A stretch of DNA of 64,000 nt, taken from the NCBI GenBank assembly GCA_020746835.1, contig JAGPNK010000012.1, positions 434,001-498,000 of the forward strand, written 5' to 3'. The stretch is from Stachybotrys elegans. Taxonomy: Eukaryota; Ascomycota; Sordariomycetes; Hypocreales; Stachybotryaceae. The notes under the pieces are model-generated. The model did not search any database and was not told the origin of the DNA. It saw only the letters and a program-made list of their open reading frames with translations. Both the position numbers and the translations under genes were made by a program. This document shows positions 32,561 to 42,913 of the stretch, piece by piece. The first letter of the stretch is position 1. Each line of letters starts with the position of its first letter.

Positions 32561-33654
32561 CTTGCTCTTGTCCCGCCCTCCTCCACGGGGGCCCTGTCAC
32601 TCCTCAACAGTCACCTTCTGACGTGTCGGCATCACCAACCCGGGCCTCCCATGCTGACGACCAGGATAGGCCACCACAGCGCGCGCGCGCCCATCATGAC
32701 TTACTTCCCCTCACTTACTGTTCTCTCCCCCACGGCCCTCTTACAAGATAAGGGAATTGGAAAAAAACAAGTACATACATAGCACGACCAGGCAAGACCC
32801 TTGTTCACCAACCCAGCCCAGCCCAACCCTCTTATTGTTTTTTTTGGGTTTGGTTTTTAAATTACCCCTCCCTCTCATCTCCTACTTGTCCCAGCTGACC
32901 GGATATGCGGCGATCTCCCGGGGTCTTGGCTTCCTGGGGGTGTGAGATAGAGGCCGCGGCAGGCGCTGTTCTCGACTCTTCAGCTGGCTCTGGACTGTGA
33001 GACGCCACATTGGAACGCGTCTAGGCTCTATCTAGGAGACGGCACGCTGCGTTTTTCTCTCCGACTAGATGAGGGAGGCTGTTCCCAGGGAGAATGTGGT
33101 AGGGCGGCCCCAGCTAGTCGGCGCCGCAATCATGGTCCGGAACGTGGTCCGCGGAGAAGAAGCCCAGTTTTCTGCTCCTCCTCCCTCATCTGTTTCCTAC
33201 TCGGTCCTGTCTTTTCCCGCTCGGTCAGAGCGTAGAGGTTTGTGGCTGCATGGGCCCATGAGGATCAGCACACCACCTGGCCAGCTATAGCTGCTCATCA
33301 GAGTCTCAGCGTGCTCATCGTGACAGGTGAGCCTGTCCCAGCAGGCTCCCGGTCCTCCTCGTCCCCTCCTCATCCTTCTGCCGCCTACTACAGCCCCCCC
33401 CCGTCCTGTGCTATACCTCCCTTCTCCACATTGCGCGGCGTGTCCCTTGCTCAACCTAGCTGTTGGCGAGCGGCCCTTACTGGTACCGGCCCGTAGCCTG
33501 GAGGGCGAATCCCACCGACTTGTCCGGGGTTCCCATGGGCCTTGATGCAGTTACCACCCGATCGGTACGATGGCTGCTTGCTGAGGGAGGGTGAGAAATC
33601 AGCATGTTATGTCTGCTGTACGACGGGGGCTCGACGGGCGGGCATGTCTACGGA

Positions 33655-33660
33655 TATAAA
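33655..33660 (+). promoter_or_regulatory. TATA-like box of the bHLH gene
   Basis: TATAAA about 205 bp before the start codon, a plausible core promoter with a leader of some 170 nt. Confidence 0.35.
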
Positions 33661-33863
33661 TCTGCCTGGCTCGTTCGTCTTGGCACCCTCCCGGCCCTCG
33701 TCCTCTCTGGGCCAAGAGATATCTAGTCACCACGTTTCACCCTACCAATACAAGCAACTCTGCTTTCTTGGAGGCTCGTAAGAGCAGCCGTCCATACGTT
33801 TTACAACCCACCCCCTTCGCTTTTATAGCTTATACGTTTACACACACGACAAAGGCACACACC

Positions 33864-34739
33864 ATGGCTGCCTACTTTCCGTTTATTGACATGTCTGAGC
33901 ACATGAGCGTGAGTGATTCCCGGCACAACTCGACCATCGACTGTTCGTCTGAGTTCTGACTCTGGGCCAAGAGGCAGTCCGTGTCCCCCATCACGCCCCT
34001 GTCCGACTGGACGCCTGAGCCGGGCATGCCTTTCTACGGATACTCGGACGTTGCCGTCTACTCTGCCGACAACTTCATCGACAACGACGCCTACGTCACG
34101 AGCCCCCTTGTCCAGGCTGCTACTCCTTGCATGCCGTCGAGCTTTCCCTTCCAAAACAGCTTCATGTTCTCTCCCTCCATGTTCAACCCTGGGCCCATCC
34201 CCCTCCCCAGGTCGGAGAGCGGCTCCCTCGACGACGAGGACGAGGAAGACGAAGGCATGCAGGAGTCCCCCAACCTCACCCTCTCCCATGAAATGCCCCA
34301 GCACAGCAACAGCAGCAGCGCCACAACCAAGGACTCCAAGGCCAGGGCGGTGCCCCGTCTGCGGACAGCCATCCGCACGCCACAGCGACCCGGTGCGGGC
34401 GTGATGCGCAAAACCTCGCCCGAGATCAACACTCTGCGCCAGGCGCACAACGAGATTGAGCAGCAGTACCGGCTGCGACTCAACGGCCAGTTCGAGCAGG
34501 TCCTCGCCACCCTGCCCGACAGCTACCGCGACCAGGCGAACCGCGAGAGGGGCCGGCGCCGCCGCAGCCGCGTCAGCAAGGCTGAGGTGCTCGACCTGGC
34601 CCGCCGCTACATCCTCGCCCTGCAGGACGAAGTCCGCCAGAAGGACAAGGAGAACGAGGAGATGGCCAAGGCGCTGGAAGCAATGGAAAGGCCGGAGAAA
34701 ACGGGCGGGCAGAAACGCAAGGAGAAGTGCCAGGCGTAG
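33864..34739 (+). CDS. bHLH transcription factor
   Basis: Sequence-specific DNA-binding regulator. Two exons (33864-33908 and about 33978-34739) give 268 residues. The acceptor is taken as the CAG at 33975-33977; an AG six bases earlier is also in frame and would add Arg-Gln. An N-terminal region rich in Ser, Pro and Phe contains an acidic patch DDEDEEDEG. The bHLH lies at about 172-240: basic helix with HNEIEQQYR (the His, Glu, Arg contacts expected for E-box binding are present), helix 1 LRLNGQFEQVLATLP, a long loop rich in Arg (RERGRRRRSR), helix 2 VSKAEVLDLARRYILALQDEV. The loop insertion is longer than in classical bHLH proteins, as in some fungal members. The C-terminus is a basic coiled tail. 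Target genes unknown. Confidence 0.9.
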
Positions 34740-35119
34740 GGAGAGAGAGAGGGACACGAGGAGTTTGTCTGGGCTTGGAATTATTGGGAAAGGTAGAAAC
34801 ACTTCGGGCTAGGAAAGAAATGGAGGATCTAGTTTATGCTTTTTTGCTGAGTTTGTTGGTAACCTGAATTCTTGCGCGAGTAATCAAAGATATCCCCAGA
34901 TATGAGCCTGTTCGGTAAACGGTAGACACTCACCGGAGCGGAGTAGCCCAACTGGGATATGCTGTGCGTCATTGAATGCAGTGTCAGGTAGGCAGGGCAT
35001 CAGCAGCTTTCCGAGATACCTATTGGGTAGGCACGAAGGGTATTCATTCATCTCTCCGAGGTTAGGTATCATCGACAAAAACATTCCTCCTCCATCTCAA
35101 CCAACAAGTGCAGCACGCA
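34740..35119. other. Intergenic region between bHLH and aldo-keto reductase genes
   Basis: 380 bp holding the bHLH 3' region and the reductase promoter; no further gene seen. Confidence 0.6.
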
Positions 35120-36117
35120 ATGCCGTCCATTAACCAGACAGCGTAACAAGTCCCATGCCTTCATCGCCAGCCTTTGCTGACAGATCGGCAGCCGCACCTT
35201 TACCCTCAACACTGGGGCGTTGATGCCTGCCATTGGCCTCGGGACATGGCGCTCGCCCCCCGACGCCGTTGCCAAGGCCGTGAGCGCCGCCCTGCGCGCC
35301 GGCTATCGCCACATAGACACGGCCTTTGCGTACGGCAACGAGAAGGCCGTGGGCGAGGGCCTGCGGGTGTCGGGCGTGCCGCGCGAGGACATCTGGCTCA
35401 CAACCAAGCTGGACAACAAGTGGCACCGCCGCGCCGCCGAGGCGCTCGACAAGAGCCTCGCCAACCTGGGCGTCGAGTACGTCGACTTGTACTTGATGCA
35501 TTGGCCGTGCTCGACGAACCCCGACACCGGGAAGCATGAGGATGGGTGGGACTTTTGCGACACTTGGCGCGAGATGATAAAGTTGCTGGACACGGGCAAG
35601 GTGAAGAATATTGGAGTTTCCAACGTCGGCATCACCAACATGGAGAAGCTGCTCAACCACCCGGACTGCAAGGTCCGTCGCCACCGCGCCATCTGACCAC
35701 CCAAATGCATGGCTGACAACACGACAGGTTACACCAGCCGTTAACCAGATTGAACTGCACCCCTGTAATCCATCGCCCAAACTGGTCGCGTACAACACGT
35801 CCAAGGGCATCCACAGCACGGGCTACTCTTGCCTGGGTTCTGTCGACTCGCCGCTTTCCGGGCACGCCACGGTCAGCCAAATCGCAGAGGCCCACGGCAA
35901 GACGGCTCAGCAGGTGCTGCTCGCGTGGGGGCTGCAAAAGGGATGGAGTGTGATTCCCAAGAGCGTGACGCCCGAGCGTGTCGAGGCCAACTTCCAACTC
36001 GACGGCTGGGAGCTCAGCGCCGCGGAGATGCAGGCCCTGGATGACATCAAGGAGAGGTTCAAGGTCTGCAAGGACGGATGGCTGCCGATCAAGGTCTTCT
36101 TTGGGGATGACGAGTAA
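35120..36117 (+). CDS. Aldo-keto reductase
   Basis: NADPH-dependent reductase of carbonyl compounds. Three exons: 35120-35142 (23 nt), 35192-35672, 35728-36117; 297 residues, normal for the family. The AKR catalytic tetrad is present: Asp50, Tyr55, Lys80 and His111 in RHIDTAFAYGNE, LTTKLDNKW and LMHWPC. The NADPH-site motif IPKSVTPERV is near the C-terminus. The first acceptor was set at 35190-35191: an AG eight bases earlier would lead to a premature stop. It belongs to the glycerol dehydrogenase or D-xylose-reductase-like group; the substrate cannot be told. Confidence 0.92.
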
Positions 36118-36323
36118 GCAGTAAAATAAGCCAGCGACAGGCGGGCATGGTAGCATGGAGCCGGTCTGTTGTGATGACCGGCTGTCCCTGTGAACAGTTA
36201 TATACAAAGATGCAAGGCTGAAGAGTCCAGCAAGGATAAATGCAGCGCTAATGACGCTGAAACGCCGGTTGGTGATGTGATGTAGCTCTCCAGAAACAAT
36301 AGGTCGAACCAAGAAAACCCCGT

Positions 36324-36892
36324 CTACAGCTTTGCTTGCGCATTGCTATCCTCTTCCTCCTGGATGACAATGGCAATCTGCCGTCTCAGCTCAGCAGCCA
36401 GCTCCTCGGCCTCGTCATCGTCTAGCTCCTCCCTGGTCCCCCTGCCAAACATGGTGAAGCTCTCGCGGGTGCGGCCGCGGGCCCTGATATCCGGACGGGG
36501 AATTAGGTGAAAGTGCATGTGGGGAACGACTTGGGCGGCAGCGGCGCCGTTGTTCTGGACAATGTTCCAGTCGGCAACGCCCGTGGCGCGGACGAGCGCC
36601 CGAGACAACAGGCGCAAGTAGGCGCCCAACTCGCGGGCCTCTGGGTCCGTGACGTCGCTGGCCTTTTGGCGATGGGCGCGCGGGCAGAGGAGCAGGTGGC
36701 CGCGGCTGAGGGGCAGGATGTCGAGGAAGGCGATGAGCGACGGGGTGGAGAGGACGACGAAGGAGGCGGGCGTGGTGCGCGTCGCAGGGACTGAGGGGGC
36801 GGGTGGAGGGGTTCGAAGGGCGGATGGGAGGCGGCAATGGCGCAGAAGGGGCAGCCGTCCTCGGGGGCGGGCGGGAGTGCGTCGTCGAACAT
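36324..36892 (-). CDS. HIT (histidine triad) family protein, apparent one-base frameshift
   Basis: HIT proteins are small nucleotide hydrolases or transferases. The N-terminus MFDDALPPAPEDGCPFCAI, with the CxxC usual in the family, is in one frame; the rest, from about TPASFVVLSTPSLIAFLDIL through WNIVQNNGAAAAQVVPHMHFHLI (the His triad) to the end, is in another. No GT donor lies between the blocks, so a normal intron does not explain it. One extra C in the five-base C run (minus strand, 36795-36799) would join them into about 188 residues. I read this as an assembly indel or a recent mutation. Divergent from RPC10 by 585 bp. Confidence 0.75.
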
Positions 36893-37477
36893 GGCGGAGG
36901 AGGCACGCGGGGTGGTTTGGCGACGTTTGAGGGAGGCGAGGCAAGGTTGAAGCTGGAGATGGGGGCAGGCGGGCCGTTTAGCGTTGGTTGATTTCCCCGA
37001 GGATGTGTCGTAGCGGAGGGGCGGGCAGCTGAGGGTTATAGAAAATCCATTGAGATTGGTCCTCTGGTTGGCTTTTGCTGTTAATTATCATGCCGCGGTG
37101 ACATGGAGAGGCAGAGATGGGAGGGTTGGGAGATGAGTAAGGAAATTGCATCAGAGGGTGGAAAGAGAATGGCCAGCGGCAATCAGCTTTTGGGAGTGTG
37201 CTCAATTGTTCTAATATTATTATTCTAAAATAAACTGGAGGAATAAATCAGTTTGACGTATTTTACGCATCAAATCCCATTATTTCTTCGCAGCGCATCT
37301 TTCGGTGAAGCCATTGCCAACACACCCGCCTTCACCGCCTAAATTCTGCCGGCAATATTCTCAACTCTCCACCGCCACCTTGAGCCATTCGTTTTTCCAA
37401 CCTGCCTGCATCCAAACCACCTACCTACCTACCCATCCCACCACAGCACACCAACAGCAACCCAAAACGCAGAAACC
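36893..37477. other. Divergent promoter region, HIT gene and RPC10
   Basis: 585 bp with an AT-rich core at about 37205-37265; no gene. Confidence 0.55.
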
Positions 37478-37761
37478 ATGCCTCGCGAAGAATACCAGGT
37501 CCCCAGCGGCAGCACGGGCGGCGCCACGCGCATGACCATGAACCCGGCCGAGACCAACTACAGCATGGTCTACCGGTGCGGCGACTGCGGCGGCGCCGTG
37601 ACGCTCGCCAAGGATGCGCTCGTCGCCTGCCCGCACTGCGCGGGCCGTGTGCTGTACAAGGAGCGCACGAAGCGGTGAGTTTTTTTTTCTCTGACGAGCA
37701 TCATGGTTCTTGGAATGTTGGGCTGACGGTGGGCAGAATGGTCCAGTTTGAGGCTCGGTGA
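37478..37761 (+). CDS. RPC10: RNA polymerases I/II/III shared subunit RPABC4 (Rpb12)
   Basis: Small zinc-binding subunit common to the three nuclear RNA polymerases. Two exons (37478-37674, 37737-37761) give 73 residues, the usual size. The zinc ribbon is YRCGDCGG...VACPHCAGRVLYK with Cys34, Cys37, Cys51, Cys54, and the C-terminus ERTKRMVQFEAR is the invariant tail of the family; the last seven residues come from a 25-nt second exon. It converges with NPA3, a factor required for RNA polymerase II assembly and import. Confidence 0.97.
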
Positions 37762-38114
37762 AGCGGCAAACGATACACGCAAAAACGATAACGACACGTG
37801 CATGCATTTTACAACCTACGAGTACAAAACACCCCCGGGGAGGACTTCAGAGTGGACAGTCGGTGTCGAGGAGTTACGGATCGTCTGTGGCGATAGATTA
37901 CGGGAGACAAAGGAACTGCTTATGACTTGAACCAAAGAAAACGAAGAAAAGAAAAAGATATTGATGGTCTCTAACTGTTGTTTATTCCCTGTGAATGGTT
38001 GGAAAATACGAAAAACGTCCCTTGCCTCTCTGGAGTACCCTTTTATGTTTTTACCGTAATGCTCCTGCGCCAAATGATTAAAAACGACCCCCCAAAACAA
38101 CAAAGGCGTGCGTG
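37762..38114. other. Convergent 3' region, RPC10 and NPA3
   Basis: 353 bp of 3' untranslated and intergenic DNA; no gene. Confidence 0.6.
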
Positions 38115-39308
38115 CTACCGCTGCATGTGCAAATACTTGGCGAAGCTGGCATCCGCCATGACCGAGTTATCCGGCTCTCCCATGGCGGCCTGGTACCTCG
38201 CCTGCAGGCCCTCCTTGGTAGTCTCGTCGTCCTCGTCATCGTCGTCGGAGCCGACGTCGCTGACGACATCCGGCCCGTCGTCCTCGTCGGGCTTCTTGTC
38301 CGCGCTGGCACCGCCGACCGACATGCCCTTCATCATCTTGTCGAGCTCCTTGTCGCGGGCGGCGTGCTTCTGCTCCTCGCGCTCGGCGCGGCGGCGCTGC
38401 AGCTCCGGCAGGTAGTCCTGGACGAACTCTTGCTTCTTCTCCTCGACGGCGGCGAAGAAGTCGTCCATGCCCGTGCCGAGGCGCGAGCTCACGCCCACCA
38501 TGCTGAGGTGCGAGTAGAACTCCTCGAGCATCAGGCTCATCGAGTTGATGAGGCTGCCCATGTAGCCGCTGCCGCCGACGCCGCCGCCGCCCTCGACGCC
38601 GCCCAGCGCGTCGGCCTCCTCGTCGCGGTGCAGGGCTTCCTGGAAGGCGTCAAAGTCGGTCATCCACTCGCGCGCAAAGGAGGCGTCCTTGACGTCCGTC
38701 TTGTTGAAGACGAGGATCATGGGCAGCTTCGTCTTGTACAGGATGGAGCAGGCGTAGAGCATGTTGGACATGAAGGTTGACGTCGAGGCCGTGCGCGGCG
38801 TGTCGATGATGTAGGCAATGACGGTCGGGAAGGACGAGGCCAGCGACTCGAGCAGGATGGTGCCCGAGGCCGACCACACAAAGACCTCGATCTGGCCGGG
38901 CGTGTCGACGAGAATGTTCTCAATGGGCTTGCGGTCCGGCTTCTCCGGGTCGGGCTTGGCCCGCTTCTCGAGGAGGTTGACAATCTGGTCGACCTTTGTG
39001 GCGAAGAGGTTGAGCGACGTCAGGATGCCGCCGTTGGGGCCCAGGTTGTACTGCTTCATCACCTCCTCGTAGTTGACCGAGTCGCGGATGTCAATGTTGG
39101 ACTCGAACGGCACGTTGAGCACCGCCGGGTCCAGGTTGATGACGTACGGCGGCTTCGACTGGCCGTGCAGGTGCGCGTTTACGCGGCGCATAAAGGTCGT
39201 CTTGCCCGAGCCCGCCATGCCGATGCAGACAATGGCGACGGGCAGCGAAGAGGCGTCGGTGGCTGCGGCATCGCCTGCGCTGGCGGCATCCGCGGAAGAC
39301 GAGGCCAT
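38115..39308 (-). CDS. NPA3: GPN-loop GTPase 1 (Npa3)
   Basis: Cytoplasmic GTPase needed for assembly and nuclear import of RNA polymerase II. Intronless, 397 residues. P-loop GMAGSGKTT at 30-38, the diagnostic GPN triplet at 90-92 in YNLGPNGG, switch [15 protein letters not shown], and NKTD base-recognition motif in [10 protein letters not shown]. The C-terminus has a long helical, acidic region ([21 protein letters not shown]) and ends in [11 protein letters not shown]. Confidence 0.96.
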   Translation of the reverse strand: MASSSADAASAGDAAATDASSLPVAIVCIGMAGSGKTTFMRRVNAHLHGQSKPPYVINLDPAVLNVPFESNIDIRDSVNYEEVMKQYNLGPNGGILTSLNLFATKVDQIVNLLEKRAKPDPEKPDRKPIENILVDTPGQIEVFVWSASGTILLESLASSFPTVIAYIIDTPRTASTSTFMSNMLYACSILYKTKLPMILVFNKTDVKDASFAREWMTDFDAFQEALHRDEEADALGGVEGGGGVGGSGYMGSLINSMSLMLEEFYSHLSMVGVSSRLGTGMDDFFAAVEEKKQEFVQDYLPELQRRRAEREEQKHAARDKELDKMMKGMSVGGASADKKPDEDDGPDVVSDVGSDDDDEDDETTKEGLQARYQAAMGEPDNSVMADASFAKYLHMQR

Positions 39309-39719
39309 GGCTATGTGTTGCTGCGTTGATCTGACCTGTCACGTCGAGAGCTGAGGTTGGTCGGAGAACAGGGTTCTGGGCAGAGAGCAGTGATGTCGGT
39401 GGGATGGATGGAATCTTCCAAATTTTAGCTTGGAGGCGGTAATGTCCCAGTCATTTGTCTCCATTCATTATTAAGGTAGCACTGAGTGCCCCGCGCGGGG
39501 CTCAACAGCCATTTACACTACACCTACGCCATCGATAAGCCTCGATATCTTCTACCACATAATGTCTTGGACCTCATATTACCAAATTCACCTGCATTCC
39601 GCCACGTTGGATACTTTAAACACTATATCCCGACAACGGCTGATTCGTCTAAGAACATCCATGACGCTTCACATGCCCACATTTCGAGCTGTTCCACCCC
39701 TGATCCCATTCCCTGGCTC
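39309..39719. other. Intergenic region between NPA3 and the exomer gene
   Basis: 411 bp: NPA3 promoter plus 3' region of the exomer gene. A partial CAAATTTT element is near 39417. No gene seen. Confidence 0.55.
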
Positions 39720-42037
39720 CTAACCGTCGGTGCCGCTGCTTCGGAAGTTTGCGCATAGGGCCGCGTAGTGGTGCGTCAGATCCAGCACGTTCTGCGGCAG
39801 GTTGGTCGCTTGGATGATGCTGCGCACCTTGACCGCTCCCTCGTCCTCGATCAGCATCCGGATCGTGTGCAGCAGCTCCGGGCTGAACTCGCTGTACCAT
39901 CGATACTGCCATGTCACTAGCCGAATCACCGACGCTACCGCCTCCCGCGTGCTCTTGTTCTGCTCAAATACCCGGAGGATTCCTGCCAGAGCCTTGGGGC
40001 TGAAACGCAGCGAGAGGCAGGCTCGGTACGCCTCGACCGCCTCGTCCAGATGCTGCAGTCGCTCCGCCAAGGACCCCAGGATCTCCCACTCCTCGGCTGA
40101 TTTCCTGTACTGCAGCTGCTGGGCCCGGTACTGAGCCATCTGCGTTCTCCAGATGGTGTAGACGCGTAAATCTTCGTAGAGAACCATGAAGAGGCTATCG
40201 AGCCACCGTTCACACAACCGCTTGGTGTTGAGCTTGGACAGGTGGTCGTCATCGTTGGCCACGCCCTGCAAATGTCAGTAATAGCACGACGATGAGTGAT
40301 GGGCGAACTCACGTTCTCTGCGTCAGCCTTGACCTCTCCGGGGTCAATGGTGTGGGAGGGCTTCTCGACCTCCTTGTCTGTACCGTTTGCGGTTGCACTC
40401 TCCGCTGCCGACTCGGTCTCGCCGGTCTCCTTGGCTTGGTCCTCCCCCTCTTCTTCATCGCCGTTGACGGCCCTCTCCGGCGAACCCCGGAGACCATCCG
40501 TGCTCGGGTTGCGGTTAGCTTCCTGCTTCTCCGTCCGGTACTCGTCCTCCATAACAAATACAGTGCTTCGAATCTTGAGCAGCTGGTCCCAGCCAATCTT
40601 GGCCGTCATCTCCGTCAGGATATTGTAGGCTTGCTTAAATGTGCCCTTGTATGTGGCAGCTCTCAGATTCATCAAACTGGGGTCAACCTGCTCCGAGTAT
40701 CGGTTCTCCGGCTCGCTGTCGATTTCGTCGAGACGGGTCTCGGCGAGCGTGGGAAGGTGGACCTCCCTGGGCTCTGGCATAAAGGGTGCATCCTTGTCTT
40801 GGTACGTAAACATGGGGCACGAGTTGAGGATTGTGAGAGCGTTCTCCCAATCCTCCATGGAGACATAGACTTGTGCCAGCCTTGCCCAAGTTCCAAACTC
40901 GCTGGGAGCGGCAATGGTGCTACGGTCGGCGCACTCCATTGCCATTCTCAGCCTCCTATCCTTCTCTTCCGGAGTCGACGCCGTCTGTGCCTTCTTCAGC
41001 AGGAATTCAGCCTGAGTATCTAGCATCACGTAGTCCATCGGCGTCTCTTGCAGAGCTTGATAAAGCGTCCTGACACCCGTCACCTCCTCGTTGCCCATGA
41101 ACAGCACCTTGGCCAGCAGCGAAGAGACCTCAATCTCCTGAGAACGCAGTTTCTCGAAGAGATTGATGCCGGAAGTGTAGCGGCCTGTCGTTTCCAGGTA
41201 CTTGAGCAGGCCCGCTGTCAAGTGGTTCGACACTGTGGTGGGAACCTGCACAACCGAGTCGGAGCCCAATTGCCATCCTGCGAGTGGTTAGAAATGCCTA
41301 CGCACCATGCGCCTCAACATACCTCGGAAGAAGAGCTGCTCCGCGGCGTGGAGGAAGCGGTGCTCCGTCTCAGTACTGGTGATGGGGTTGAATCGCCTCA
41401 CGCCCATAATCTTGCGAATTGTCTCACCGCTGCCATCATCGGCGTACGAGTAGGCTCTCAGAACGCTGCAAAGATACGTCTCAAGCCACAGCTCCTCGGA
41501 TGCCTTGCGCTTCTCTCCCCGCTCGTCCACGCAATAGCTCTCGACAGAGCCAGGGATGCTGACGTGCACGCGCATGTCGAGTCGGGAGAAGGCATTGTAG
41601 CAACTGTAACATGCTCAGCAAGATAACCACCCTACGAGTCGAAGCCACACCTACCAGTATACACCTTCGACGATCTTGGATGTGGCATTAGGGCCATACT
41701 CCTTATGGGTGAGAGTGTTGATATAGGCGGCAAGACTTGCGGAGGACGAGGCGTCGATACCGGTAACGTGGTGGTAGATGCCCGTCTGTACATGTTACCC
41801 GGCTGCCGATTAGGTAAATCGCTTCTTTACTAACCTGTTTGCCCGGGTTGCGCACGCTGTGCTTTAGGAGGTGTACGAGGTCGGGAGGGCCAAGCTCGCG
41901 GAGGGACACAAGCGACTCGGTTCTCGCATCGATCGACTCGTGGAGGTTCTCCTCGGTGATCCTAGGAATTTCTCAGCAACGGGAAGACGTGAGGGCTTCG
42001 TGGGCTTGGCCTACTCGGGCACGGCCGGCGCAAGCAT
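39720..42037 (-). CDS. Chs5-Arf1-binding protein (exomer ChAP, Bud7/Bch1/Chs6 family)
   Basis: Cargo adaptor of the exomer coat, which with Chs5 and Arf1 carries cargo such as chitin synthase from the trans-Golgi to the cell surface. Six exons: 42037-42015 (23 nt), 41961-41835, 41785-41655, 41603-41323, 41277-40313, 40265-39720; 690 residues, all joins in frame. The start MLAPAVPEITEENLHES was chosen because the tiny exon splices cleanly into LRELGPPDLVHLLKHS. The TPR-like core includes YLETTGRYTSGINLFEKL and WARLAQVYVSMEDWENALTILNSCPMF, both typical of the family. A Glu-rich linker near residue 470 precedes the last exon. Divergent from HIR3. Confidence 0.92.
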
Positions 42038-42913
42038 GGCGAGGCCTGCTCCTTGGAGCTCTGGTCAGGGATCGAAGCTATCGGAGACGGCGATGGGATG
42101 GCTCGATTCGTCGCGCTGAGAGCCGCTAGACGGAGATGTGGCGGGTGTCGAATCAGAAGGCGAGGTTCCAGGTTGGGGCGATCCGTTGAATCGCAATAGT
42201 CTATTGACACCTCAAGACGCGGAACGAGAGAGCTGGTGGCGTAATGTGTGAAGATTCCCACACGGTTGGCAGGGTTGCCAGCTCGAGGATGTGGGTCTAA
42301 CGACCGACCACGTTTGTACCTTTGCCAGAGTGAGATGGTTCACAGCTGAGCAGCATTAGGTAAGCTGGCAAGTCACCAATAAAATCTCGAATTCCCAACA
42401 TGAATGGTGAACAGTTTGTCGTGATATTATTATGTTATGTATTTTTTTATTATCTTTCTACATTGTTCAATTCGTACTGCAGTATGAATGACCAGTCTGC
42501 AATGTAGAGCTACCGTTTGGAGGAAGAGTCCAGATGTTAACGTTCATGGTGTCTCACACATCAGATATTTCAGGATAGCTTCAGTTCCACGAATCAATTT
42601 GTTCAAACTCCTCAATTCAAACCAAAACAGCCTTTTGAAATATAGGATTCTCGACGGCTCATAACAGACATTGGCTACAGTTTTTAAATATTGATGGAGG
42701 CCGTATTCTCACTTGGATCTAACCTAATTTTGCAAGTGCCAAGAATCACTCGAGCGCTGCAGGCAAGGTTCCTGACTAGATTCCCCATAGCTAACCTAAT
42801 CTGGTTAAGGGTTTCGCGTGCAATGCTACTTGACGCGCTGGATAAGCTTCCACTTCCCTTGAACAATTAACAATCTGCAGATGTATTGATCGCACAGCAT
42901 CTGCAACCGCATC
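42038..42913. other. Divergent promoter region, exomer gene and HIR3
   Basis: 876 bp, with an AT-rich stretch at about 42410-42475; no gene. Confidence 0.55.

Larger units (their letters stand above)
30943..33863. other. 2.9 kb intergenic region before the bHLH gene
   Basis: No convincing gene. It holds several simple repeats (32020-32065 pyrimidine tract, 32277-32311 and 32531-32560) and ends in what is likely the bHLH promoter and leader. Confidence 0.55.

Noticed and set aside
40292..41023. 243-codon plus-strand open frame
   Set aside because: Antisense to the exomer gene, whose exons are all in frame and family-consistent.
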